From positions 17,178,342-17,242,341 of the forward strand of contig OX637335.1 in assembly GCA_951799405.1 (NCBI GenBank): a DNA stretch of 64,000 nt. The letters run 5' to 3'. This document shows, piece by piece, positions 41,954-51,214 of the stretch; within the stretch, counting starts at the first letter, position 1; each line of letters begins with the position of its first letter. The notes beneath the pieces are model-generated. The model was not told the DNA's origin, did not search any database, and saw nothing but the letters and a program-made list of their open reading frames with translations. This DNA is from Agapetus fuscipes (taxonomy: Eukaryota; Arthropoda; Insecta; Trichoptera; Glossosomatidae). The translations under genes were made by a program, and so were the position numbers.

Positions 41954-42010
41954 TACATTATGGCTCACATTTGTATCAGTCCTGTCAAATATTGTAGCGG
42001 TGTAGTCATA
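41954..42010 (+). repeat. Right copy of the ~56-bp direct repeat
   Basis: TACATTATGGCTCACATTTG through GCGGTGTAGTC; partner of 41638-41693. Confidence 0.6.
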
Positions 42011-42534
42011 CGAAATAAAGCCATTTTGTCCAAATTCATTTTGTATTTCGACACCCAATTATAACACGTTTGCCATAATATCTTAAAATAAGGCCTTTTT
42101 CCTTTAAAATACGTCAATTTGAGCGATCACAATATTTATAACGCGTGTCATCTGGCAGCCATTATTATTTCCAATAGTACCAACTTTCTAGAAACATGTT
42201 TAGTGTGTTTTTGTACACATGGAAATGCAACCGTGAAGTTCTTTGTTTTCTTTCTTTCTTATGACCATATATTACATATAATATATAATCTATTTTCGTT
42301 AAAATATTTTTTTAGTCAACAGAATTTATAAGTTAATGGTAATACCTTCATGGTCTCGATTAACGTAAAATCCCCGCAAATGTGTAGCCACAGAATACAG
42401 ATTACACATGAATATTACTTATGAATGTAGCTTTGGGTGGATAATATGCAAATGTCGAGTACTCAGTGTTAATGGGTACATACAAAAGACGCCAGTAAAC
42501 GCAATAAACTATGACCTAAGTTGCAAGGACATTT

Positions 42535-42610
42535 CTAGCCTTCTGCGAGCTTGGTGATCGCTAAAAAAAGCTCCGATTCTCAAATTAAACCCGTTTGCTA
42601 TTAGGCTGGA
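42535..42610 (-). repeat. SINE-A fragment
   Basis: TTCTGCGAGCTTGGTGATCG and AGCTCCGATTCTCAAATTAA; central body only. Confidence 0.5.
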
Positions 42611-42947
42611 TGGCTGGATTTTATTTTTTATTGTCATGAAGTATCTTTAAGTTGTATTCCTTTGCTTATACGTTGGTATGATGCTGACCATTCATACTGT
42701 AAGATATGCTTCACTTTGACAATGTCACATGATGATGATGACGAGTTGATGATTTCTTACTAGCGTCGTTTCGTGATGTAGTCACTCGAAGGGCGCTTGT
42801 GCAAATGATGCCAGAAATTTGCTTGTATTCAGTGCATTCTGGAACTTTCCATGGTCCTCTAGCTCTCTCACATGATGTGGCAGGTGGTTCCAGGCTAGAG
42901 GACCAGCAACTGCAAATGCACGCTCTCCAAACATTGTGTTAACTATT

Positions 42948-43099
42948 TTAAATTATGATTACGGTCGTTAGACATTTTAAAGAATTCTTATAGAGAACAC
43001 ACGTCTCCTGAGGACGTCGGATATGACTCCGACGAAACGTAGAGAAAATCGTTCTTCTCTTTTGCACGGTCAATAAAATCCGTTTTTCTCATTCTTTAA
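42948..43099 (+). mobile_element. 152-bp hammerhead-bearing insertion
   Basis: Bounded by a perfect 15-bp duplication ATTGTGTTAACTATT at 42933-42947 and 43100-43114. Contains one hammerhead-like fold and no ORF; the tail side reads GCACGGTCAATAAAATCCG. Probably a severely truncated PLE or a PLE-dependent mini-element. Confidence 0.7.
43004..43045 (+). ncRNA. Hammerhead-ribozyme-like fold 3
   Basis: Stem I TCTC (43004-43007) with GAGA (43042-43045); core CTGAGGA (43008-43014); stem II GTCGGA/TCCGAC (43016-43021 with 43028-43033, six pairs); GAAA (43034-43037); C-G-T-A ending at 43041. All conserved core elements are present. One unpaired C (43015) separates the core from stem II, as in every other fold in this window. 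Confidence 0.6.
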
Positions 43100-43316
43100 A
43101 TTGTGTTAACTATTCTTATCGGTTCTTAAATCTTTGATTCGACTCCACCCCTGTAATTAGGGAAGGTCGGCAAGAGTTGCAGGGCTTATGTTCATTTGAG
43201 ATTGGGTTTAAATGTTGAAAACCCACGTGCAGCATGTGTAAGCGAGAACTTATACGAGTCTGCTAATGGGAATGCATTAAAAATTAATCTTAAATGTAAT
43301 ATATCTTAACAACTAA

Positions 43317-43560
43317 CGGGGCTATTCTTAGACATTTTAGTCGTCGGTTGAGCCCACGCTTTGACAAACTAATGATGCATTTGTATGGAAACCTGTCAAT
43401 CCAAGATAGCCGCAAGTGAACAGCTGATTAGTTTTCATACAAATATTACCAAAATTCGGTAGGTAAGAATGACCGTGGTGATGAGACTTTCAGGCCAGGC
43501 ACGATTAGTTTGTCAAAGCGTGGGCTCAACTGACGACTCAAATGTCTAAGAATAGCCCCG
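43317..43560. mobile_element. Foldback MITE, copy 2
   Basis: CGGGGCTATTCTTAGACATT ... AATGTCTAAGAATAGCCCCG; ~55-bp terminal inverted repeats, 244 bp. It sits inside the end of an RTE tail: AACTA|A...T|TAGATT. This fits a TA duplication and hence a Tc1/mariner-type MITE, but the flanking copies do not all show TA. Confidence 0.8.
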
Positions 43561-43569
43561 TTAGATTAT

Positions 43570-44433
43570 AAACTTAACGTTTACCACGGCGTTAAACTAT
43601 AAGGCATGTTATATTATAATCAAAATATTTTTTCATTTAAATTTTGTCTTCATACATACATTTTAAACAGTTTTACTGAAAGCTTTTAGTTAAAAAGAAA
43701 ATTAAATTATTTAATAACAAAGTAAATTGTGTTTTACTTGAAAAAATATTTTAATGTTTAGCGGTTAATGTGAGAGCATGATAATCATTAGGAAAACTAA
43801 ATTACTTTGATGGTGATTATTTGAATAAAGCCTCAGGGGATATTCTTATAATTAATTCTGCCGTTACGTTAGGAGATTAGAGTTCACGCGTGTGGGGCTA
43901 GTAATAAATTTTGGAAAATGTGGTGACCCTGTCCCTGTAAACTGAATTTGGGACTAGACCTTGAGAAAATGGAATAACAGAGAGTGCAAATTTTTATACA
44001 TAAATTGAAGGTTATTTAACAATTGGGCTCTTCCGTTTAGATGATATTTTACTTTTGTTTGGGCGAACTGATGGATAAATTTTGTCTATAGTTAACAGGC
44101 TATGAAATTAGTTCGTCTTTAGCCATTTCGCTGTCTTAGTTCTTGTTTGCCGTATAAACCATAAATCAAATTTTACAAGAGCAATGTTTTTGTGTTTTGT
44201 TATTGTAATTGACAAAATCGTAATTTAATTACCTATTTTACCGAAAGTACTGTAGGTTTGGCATTATAATAATCCATACAAATCATAATAATTTTACGTT
44301 TAATACCAAAAAAAGCGTTTTTAAATAGATATACGCCAAAGATGCGCAACGAAAATTACGTAAAGTGGAGATACGGAAAAATGATAGGACTTTGACCGGA
44401 CGCTCGCGACAATCTTTTAGTGCTTGCTTGGCG
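43570..44433. other. Unassigned AT-rich sequence
   Basis: No recognised repeat, ORF or RNA gene. Confidence 0.25.
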
Positions 44434-44436
44434 TTA

Positions 44437-46085
44437 AGGCTGGTTCGGACAAGGCGAGTAATTTAGTCAAGTAACGAGTAATTTAGTGGCTAAACGTGTG
44501 CGAACCCCAACAATTTAGTCCAGTAGTTAAGTCAATGGTTTAGTCAAGCCGATCCATTTCATTCTATTTTTTCGGGCAAGTAGCGGCCCCGCCCACCGTC
44601 CGTGGGCGAGTGTTGCCGAGAAGCCACGGAAAAGTCCGAGTCCGAAGAGCCACGGAAAAGCCCGAGTCCGAGTCGAGTTTATTAGCGGCCGCGCCATTGG
44701 CCGCTCACTCTTGGCGGGGAAACGGAAATGCAAGAATGGCGGCAATTTAAATTGGCTGCAGTTTGAAAAGATAATGCCCGTTTTCAGCAAGAATATTTAA
44801 AGATAAAGTGCTGTTTAAAAATATTTAAGTACTTAAGAACTTCTTATGCGAGCCCGATGTTCCGCTCCCTAAACTTAGCGACCTGTCAGTGAGGTTATGT
44901 CATGTTTAAACTGTAAATAAGTGGATATGCACACCGATATCTTTGTTTTTTTAGAAACTCTTGAGAATATAGAAGTTGCTAGGACTTATCTACGTCCAAA
45001 AAGTTTTGAGGAAGGTAATTTTTTTTCGATAAGAATAGTATGACATCGATTTTTGGTGCGGATATCAGCTGTCAAAAATACAATCATGTAGCTCCTTGCT
45101 GACAATAGAGCTGTACAAATATAGTTTTGGTAAAGATGTTGTGGAAATAACTATTATCGTCCATGAATTTATTACGTATTTAAAAACATCGATCTTTTAC
45201 ATTGATCGATGTTTATAGGTACCTACCATAAATTTGTCATATCACAGGCCTTATGATATCCTTCAGATGGATTGTTACTTGTTGTTTTGTACAGAAACAA
45301 TTCAGTGACACACGGGGATAACTAATTAGAGGCATTACAATTTTATGCCACTGTAAGCCATCAGCTGGTATCTGTGACAGACGTGAGAGGCGTATGTAGC
45401 AGGATTGAACAAGTTTCTCGCGGTCAGCCTCTGAAAAGTTGAACCATGTTTCTTCTTTAACTTGATAATTGATTGGTGACCGCCGTGTATTTGAAAATGC
45501 CGATTTTACATGTCGAATATTGATGTTAATTGTCAACAACGAAAAACGCAACAGAGAAATGCATCTGAATGCAGCTGCAGACTACGAGCCGTATTATAGT
45601 GTGTGCATACAAAATATACTTTGTACACATCATTGAAAAGATAAAAATTTAATTAAAAAATAATGTTTGCAGCGTAAATGGTAGATATTATTATAAACAT
45701 CAAATAGTCATGTGTTGTTTTTATTAAAAATGTGTATATTATTTTATAAACCATAAAATACATTTCGAATTTACAAAAGTCGAGTTTCGAAGTTGTTTGC
45801 TAAACAGGCTCCTAGCTAGGTGGCCGGGCATAAATCAGTTAATATTACCAAACTATAGCCAATTTAAAGGGCTTTATAATAACATGATTTTAATACTCAA
45901 TTAATATTTTCAAACTGCAGCCAATTCAAATTTTCCGCCATTATAGAAAGGGCTTTCTGCAGCCAACTTCGCACTTGTGTACTGTACTGGACCGTAATGC
46001 GAACGCTTCACGGGCGAGTAGCGCCCCGCCCACTACTAAATTACTCGCTACTTGACTAAATCAGTGGCCTCGTGCGAACTAGCCT
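44437..46085. mobile_element. PIF/Harbinger-like element, 1.65 kb
   Basis: Inverted ends AGGCTGGTTCGGAC (44437) and GTGCGAACTAGCCT (46072-46085), continuing inward as GAGTAATTTAGTCAAGTA on both sides. A 3-bp TTA duplication lies at 44434-44436 and 46086-46088. Deeper inverted blocks (AATTGGCTGCAGTTTGAAAA near 44751 and its complement near 45905) support one element. Internal ORFs are short (104 codons at 45237-45551, minus), and no transposase motif was recognised. Family assignment rests on TTA target and terminus shape. Confidence 0.7.
45237..45551 (-). CDS. Hypothetical 104-aa ORF inside the element
   Basis: Contains INYQVKEETWFNFSEADREK and LVQSCYIRLSRLSQIPADGL, a mixed, non-repetitive composition with a clear ATG. 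Not recognised. It might be a remnant of a second Harbinger ORF, a captured host exon, or chance. No signal peptide or membrane segment. Confidence 0.25.
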   Translation of the reverse strand: MRFSLLTININIRHVKSAFSNTRRSPINYQVKEETWFNFSEADREKLVQSCYIRLSRLSQIPADGLQWHKIVMPLISYPRVSLNCFCTKQQVTIHLKDIIRPVI

Positions 46086-46191
46086 TTAGCGCAAAAATAC
46101 ATAAAACATACAACAATGTGTTGGTGTGAAGTCATGCCCACGCGCGTCTATGATTGGCTTACAATTAATGTAGATGACGCAGTCACGCATG

Positions 46192-46530
46192 TTGGCGGTT
46201 TATTAAATTGGAATTTGTTTTCCGTTTGCATGATATTATTATTTATTGATCTATAAAATGTAATTTGTCGTGTATGTTCCTTAAATTATAAGTTGGTATG
46301 CGGCTGACCACCCATGCTGTAAAAATGGTTCACTTTGCCAATGTCACCCCTGTTACAGGGAAGGACGGCAAGAGTTGCAGGGTGTATGTCCATTTGAGAT
46401 TTGGTTTTTATTTTGTGGGTTCACATGAGGCATGTGCAAGCGCGAACTTGTCCGTGTCTGGTTGTGGGAATGCATGTAATGTGAATCTCCAATGTAACAT
46501 ATCTTTGCAACTTAGATAAGATTAGATTAG
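46192..46530 (+). mobile_element. Young RTE 3' end
   Basis: TGTTGGCGG (last RT codons) then the AT-rich 3'UTR with TAATTTGTCGTGTATG and the full tail unit ending in (TTAGA)n near 46512-46533. Belongs to the near-identical group with 27268, 49863 and 60985. Confidence 0.8.
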
Positions 46531-46599
46531 ATTATAGCAAAGCTGGGTTCTGAGTTATTTTTTTAAATGAGTTAAACATTATTTTCATTAATTTCTCCA

Positions 46600-46905
46600 A
46601 TATAGAAATTCAACTTCAAATTTTGTTTGTCCCACGTACACCTTGCTATCTTTACTTCCCCAATTCTCCAGGGAACAGTCCCGCCCGCTGTTACGAAGTT
46701 CGCATTATCTGAAAACTTAAAGTTTGCCGCCCCTGGATCTGTTAATGTTTTCGAATCAGATTGTTCGCGCTGTTGGTATAAAGTTAAGAATTACAAGAAA
46801 GGAAAACACAAATTGGAGTTTATGAAGGTGGCGCCGCACTGCGAAGAAAGCAACTCTTGTATTAACCGTATCATTGGATATTTATATTTCTCATTAAACA
46901 AGTAA
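46600..46905 (+). CDS. Orphan ORF, unknown
   Basis: Open from upstream of the ATG at 46627: HLAIFTSPILQGTVPPAVTK, VFESDCSRCWYKVKNYKKGK, VAPHCEESNSCINRIIGYLY, stop after SLNK. Composition is more balanced than the flanks, and the two Cys pairs and charged middle give it a protein-like look. No family recognised and no splice sites obvious. Could be a decayed transposon ORF. Confidence 0.3.
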
Positions 46906-47084
46906 TTGAAAATTGACTAAATAGAATAGTGAACACTTCTGGTGAAAGAGTGGATATTAAATTTTTTACAATTTTTATTTTTTTATTCACAGACGGAGAT
47001 CTACGATTTTTCTACGGAAAACGTGAAAAAAAACGTAGGTACAAATGATAAATAAACAGATAAAACCCTACTAAACTACACAGA

Positions 47085-47185
47085 TAGTGTTACTTTTTGC
47101 CGCGTTTTCCCCGAAGGGCTCAAATGGCCTTACGCTAACCCCTGCAGTTGAAGTGGGGTATTTCAGCTCCCGTGGAGGCTTCTAT
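47085..47185 (-). repeat. SINE-B 3' fragment
   Basis: CAGATAGTGTTACTTTTTGC, CGCGTTTTCCCC, then AAGTGGGGTATTTCAGCTCC. Confidence 0.5.
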
Positions 47186-47439
47186 TATTATATTTTCTAT
47201 TCTAAATATACCATTGATATTTTCAAGTACAATTTACATAGTTATTTATTGAGGTATTAACTTTGTAACCATTTATTTAAAATAAAATAAAATATCTCTT
47301 GTTACAGTATTACCTACTTGAATTATATGAATGTACTACTAAACATCAGTTAAAAACAACACAATTCAGATTCTCATCATATTTCAAAATATTCAACGCA
47401 AGTATTTGCATCTTGGGGTGATATTTATCACTTGGCAGT

Positions 47440-47660
47440 GTTATCTGTCTACAAATATTACGGCAGTCCATAACTCAGCGGAGGGGCGGGAGATAACGCT
47501 GATCGGGTTAATAACGGTGGACAGAATAATCCCTCCACAAACCATCAGCATTATACATTAGGTCAGCCCACGGAGCATCAGGCCATGGTCCCACACTCAC
47601 AACACCCACGGTGGGATTAAAATTACAGAGTTTAAACTCAACTGAATGATGTTGTAGCCA
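47440..47660. other. Repeat-poor, GC-balanced island
   Basis: No family match; GGAGGGGCGGGAGATAACG and later CCCACACTCACAACACCCAC. No ORF. Candidate low-copy non-coding sequence. Confidence 0.25.
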
Positions 47661-47724
47661 AAATTAGAAAACTAAGAAATGGGGACTGTCTAATTTAGGC
47701 TTCTAAGCATCTTATAATAATAAT

Positions 47725-47990
47725 AATTTAGGATGATTTATTGGAAGAGCGCTGTTTTTTGTGTATCACACCTCAAGAGTCTGCGATCTTGGTCGTTGCT
47801 GTAGAAAGCGCCAATTCTCAAGCATGACCCATTTGCTGTAAGGCTCAATGGACCTTTAGTGACCGGTCTTTGGTATATGTATGTACCTACCTAGATGAAA
47901 TTTTCCCCCAGCTCCGCCGGGATTGGAGCCCACAACACTCCATTTACGAGTCAGAAGTGTTAACCACTACACTACGGACTGTTCATATCT
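47725..47990 (-). mobile_element. SINE-A
   Basis: AGCGCTGTTTTTTGTGTATC, GAAAGCGCCAATTCTCAAGC, CTCCGCCGGGATTGGAGCCC (box B on minus), AACCACTACACTACGGACTG; ATAATAATAATTTAGGATG tail at 47717-47736. Confidence 0.75.
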
Positions 47991-48039
47991 GAAAATATAT
48001 CGGATTTCATATTTCGTAAACGAATATGAAATATGCATA

Positions 48040-48125
48040 ATAACCGTGAACTTACACGTGTCTGTTTGTGGGCATGTATTTATAAATTTTGAATTTAAAT
48101 ATTGTGGTGATATACTTTAGACTTA
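48040..48125 (+). repeat. RTE-tail fragment
   Basis: AACTTACACGTGTCTGTTTG, GGGCATGTATTTATAAATTT, GTGATATACTTTAGAC. Confidence 0.5.
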
Positions 48126-48699
48126 CTTTAATATAATTTAAATTGAATTAATGTTACATAATTTATTTCAGAATTTGTTTACATAAGTATGGTTCACACT
48201 TTAACTTCTGTACTGACGGCTTCACGGCGTGTCTATGAATCGGATACTCCTCGCTTCACAGCCCCACAGTCAGTATTTATAGATGACAAGAGTTTATTCT
48301 CGCCTTTATCAGATTATACGGGAAGCTTCTCAAGTGGATGCTTCGAGAAGTACCAAAAGTACAAAGTATCAAATACTTATTTCTGTATATACATTTACAA
48401 CCAAGTACCTAAGTAGGTACACCTATACACACAATCATACGTAAGTTAAAAAAACACATAAACAAAAAAGTATACATTCGTAACAACAAATCTTTGCAAC
48501 TTAGATTATAGATAGACGCTTACAACAACTATCCAAGAAAAAATAAAAATATTCGTTTATGGCAAACCGATATTTTTTTGTCTCAAAAACAATTAGTTTT
48601 ATGTTGAAAACATGATTAAAATTTATTTGACTTCAAACGATGATAATGAATTTCAACGTCACATACGAGATGACTTATAAAAGCCATTTTGTTACAGTA

Positions 48700-49215
48700 T
48701 AAATGCATGAGTTAACGCATTTATAGCTCGACCCTTCCAAAGCCTGTTCACACACAGCACCAACACACATTTCGTTCCCGCAGTGCTTGTTTGTCTTATC
48801 TTAATCAGTCTCTTCCACAGGTACTATAATGGTTTATGCTCTGATGAAATATCCTCACTCATACCTCCTCTTCTCGCCACAATAAGGGCAACTCCTAGAA
48901 CGGCTCACATTCATCGATATCAAAACTATGAGAACTTGGTTTCTCCCGTTTATGGAACGAGTTACCGGTATCTGTAGTTCCATCCCAATTTAACCTTGTC
49001 CTTTCCAAACCCAATATCAATCGCCACTTTCTTTCAGTGTCTCAAATCAAAGCCAACGAAACATACAATACAACAATACGGCGATCACAGCCCTGCTACA
49101 AAAGATCAAGCCATAAACCACCACATCACCAACACATCTGCGGCACTACAACAAGTGTCATAAAGTTTCTAAAATCTAAGGAGTCTCCCGCACAGGATTC
49201 CCATAAAAAAGAATT
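48700..49215 (+). pseudogene. Jockey-like LINE relict
   Basis: ISLFHRYYNGLCSDEISSLI at 48800 matches SPFYRYYHGACSNELHSLIP of the 8119-9098 element. After frameshifts, TTCCATCCCAATTTAACC and CCAATATCAATCGCCAC correspond to FPSQFNPV and TNINRH. The 3' end TCTGCGGCACTACAACAAG ... CTCCCGCACAGGATTC is the sequence that SINE-A copies at 1066 and 50164 use as a tail. Confidence 0.75.
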
Positions 49216-49862
49216 TCACATAAGCAATTCTTGTACATTTACTGGACCAATGAAAACTGAAAATTAATTTAAAAATATATAAAACAACGCCCACATTATC
49301 GTCTTACCTTTTTTTTTCTTAGCTCAGATTGTGTAGAATGTGATTCTAAAGACGATTTTATTAAAAGGTCATTGTTGAATCAAAAAGTAGATAAACCAAA
49401 TAAGCAGTAGGAGGACGAGTCGCATGGGTCTCATAAAAACGTAGTCTCTACTTCACGTATTGGTGTCGTGGTTCGATTGTGCAAACAAAATATCCCAGTA
49501 AGCCGCGATTAACTGTCGATATCACGATCCGCTGAAAGGGCAAATGCTCCGCAACGATCGTTAAACTCTGTGGAATTTATAAAGCTCATAGCACTTCCCT
49601 TTGTAAGCTTATATTTCATACCATTAAGCGGACGCATTAAAAATTGCTCCATTTATTGTGCGTTGCTTTATGTGTGGAGATAACGGTTTTTGGTTAATGT
49701 TTTGAAATGTTTACTTGCTTTCGCTTAGATTAGCGATTAAAGTTTTATGCAAGTGTGTGTTCCTTGGATAATACGAGTAGGCTGTACAAACTTGACTCAC
49801 TTTTGCCGACGCCACTTTGGTTTCAAGGAAAGGCGGCAGAGGTTTGGTTTATTTTTTTTATT

Positions 49863-50125
49863 TAGTTCCTTGACTTATAGGTTGGTATGCGGCTGACCAC
49901 CCATGCTGTAAAAATGGTTCACTTTGCCAATGTCACCCCTGTTACAGGGAAGGACGGCAAGAGTTGCAGGGTGTATGTCCATTTGAGATTGGTTTTTATG
50001 TTGTAGGCTCACATGAGGCACGTGCAAGCGCGAACTTGTACGTGTCTTGGTTGTGGGAATGCATGTAATGTGGATCTCCAATGTAACATATCTTTGCAAC
50101 TTAGATTAGATTAGATTAGATTTAC
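49863..50125 (+). repeat. Young RTE-tail copy, (TTAGA)n
   Basis: AGTTCCTTGACTTATAGGTT, CATGCTGTAAAAATGG, GGGAAGGACGGCAAGAGTTG, ACATGAGGCACGTGCAAGCG, ends TTAGATTAGATTAGATTAG. No RT codons, although its sequence is almost that of 27268 and 60985. Confidence 0.85.
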
Positions 50126-50163
50126 ACATGTGCGTGCGTTAGCGCGAACTGATGTTTGCCTGT

Positions 50164-50463
50164 TTTTTTTTTAATCCTGTGCGGGAGACTCCCTAGATTC
50201 TAGAGACTCTAGGGGTCTATTACACTTGTTGTAGTGCCGCAGAGGTGTACGAGATTGGTCGTCACTACATAGCGCCAATACACAAGCAAGACCCTTTTTT
50301 TTTCAACCCAGCGAAGAGCATATTTGGTAATATAAATGGTATATTTTTTGTGCTCCGCCGGGATCCGAATCCACAACCTTCCATTTACGAGTCCGAAGTG
50401 TTGCCACTGGACTACGGACAGGTCAAGAATGCCAACGACACGCGGTGTACCTAAGCGGTCACC
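50164..50463 (-). mobile_element. Composite 5S/tRNA/LINE-tailed SINE-A
   Basis: Minus-strand order: 5S 3' end (50463-50428, GGTGACCGCTTAGGTACACC then GCGTGTCGTTGGC), tRNA-like head (TGTCCGTAGTCCAGTGGCAA; box B GGATTCGGATCCCGGCGG), SINE-A body, and LINE-derived tail CTCTGCGGCACTACAAC ... GTCTCCCGCACAGGATT ending in A(n). Three different sources in one short element. Confidence 0.8.
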
Positions 50464-51094
50464 TGTGTGTTGGAATGGATTAAAGAAGAGTGGATAAATG
50501 TTAATTTATCTTAGCATATTAGATTATAGATTCAAAAAACAATTAAAGCACCATTTTGTTCACTTACAAAAAAGTCAAAATTTACATGTGTAATTGTTTA
50601 AAATAAAATAATCTGATAAAATAAAATAATACGAACCATTAGTAGAAAATTTCAGTGTTCTTGACGATTCATTTGCTTCTTATCTAACATCATCATCAGT
50701 CAAAATTGATTGCCTACCGTATACCTGTGTATACGTTCCTATACCATCGATCGTTTTCGATTTGAATTTCGCAAAATCACCTCATTCCTAAATAGTTTTG
50801 CGTGCAATTTGAGGAGATCGCACATCTAATTTTCATAGCTCATTGGTTTAGTTTTCAATCATCCGCCATGTCCGGGCGTCTGCTCCCCCTCCCCCACCCT
50901 GCAACTATTGGCACGGTCATCCCCGTTCGACCGTCCCCTATGCCCAATTGAACGTAACTTTTCCATCAGAGTGTAAATCACCAGTATCCACCCTTAGTGT
51001 AAAACTTCTCGTTTAAACTCGATCGTAGCGTTTCACCAAAGCATAAACGCTCGTTAGTGAAGCTTTTTTTTTGGAGAAAATCAATTTCAGAGAA

Positions 51095-51214
51095 ATACAC
51101 ATTTACACTTTCCCAAGTAAGTGACATTGCGTAAGCTCACCTCGAACGCGTAAATTGAAAAAAAATAGAAAATAAAATACTCATTAGGAGTGCTCTTATA
51201 TATTTATTCGATAT
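51095..51214. repeat. Partial MITE-like unit cut by RTE insertion
   Basis: TGCGTAAGCTCACCTCGAAC, GCGTAAATTG and ATTAGGAGTGCTC match 690-800. The RTE 3' end begins immediately after. Confidence 0.4.

Larger units (their letters stand above)
42729..43139 (-). pseudogene. LINE 3' end, CR1/Jockey-like, (CAT)n tail
   Basis: The minus strand reads NTMFGERAFAVAGPLAWNHL, PHHVRELEDHGKFQNAL and SFAQAPFE-stop, ending in (CAT)n (ATGATGATGATGACG at 42729 on plus). Same family as 300-535. Interrupted by the 152-bp insertion 42948-43099. Confidence 0.75.
42657..43316 (+). repeat. RTE-tail copy carrying nested insertions
   Basis: Left part 42657-42728 (TTTGCTTATACGTTGGTATG to GACAATGTCAC); right part 43140-43316 (CCACCCCTGTAATTAGGGAA to TATCTTAACAACTA). 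The gap holds a LINE end that itself holds a hammerhead-like insertion. The foldback MITE at 43317 interrupts the very end, whose last bases TTAGATTATA reappear at 43561. Confidence 0.8.
49785..50530 (+). repeat. Old RTE tail with two later insertions
   Basis: Remnants of one old unit lie at 49785-49862 (GCCACTTTGGTTTCAAGGAA), 50126-50163 (TAGCGCGAACTGATGTTTGC) and 50464-50530 (TGTGTGTTGGAATGGATTAA to TTAGCATATTAGATTATAG). They are split by a young RTE tail (49863-50125) and a composite SINE-A (50164-50463). Confidence 0.65.
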
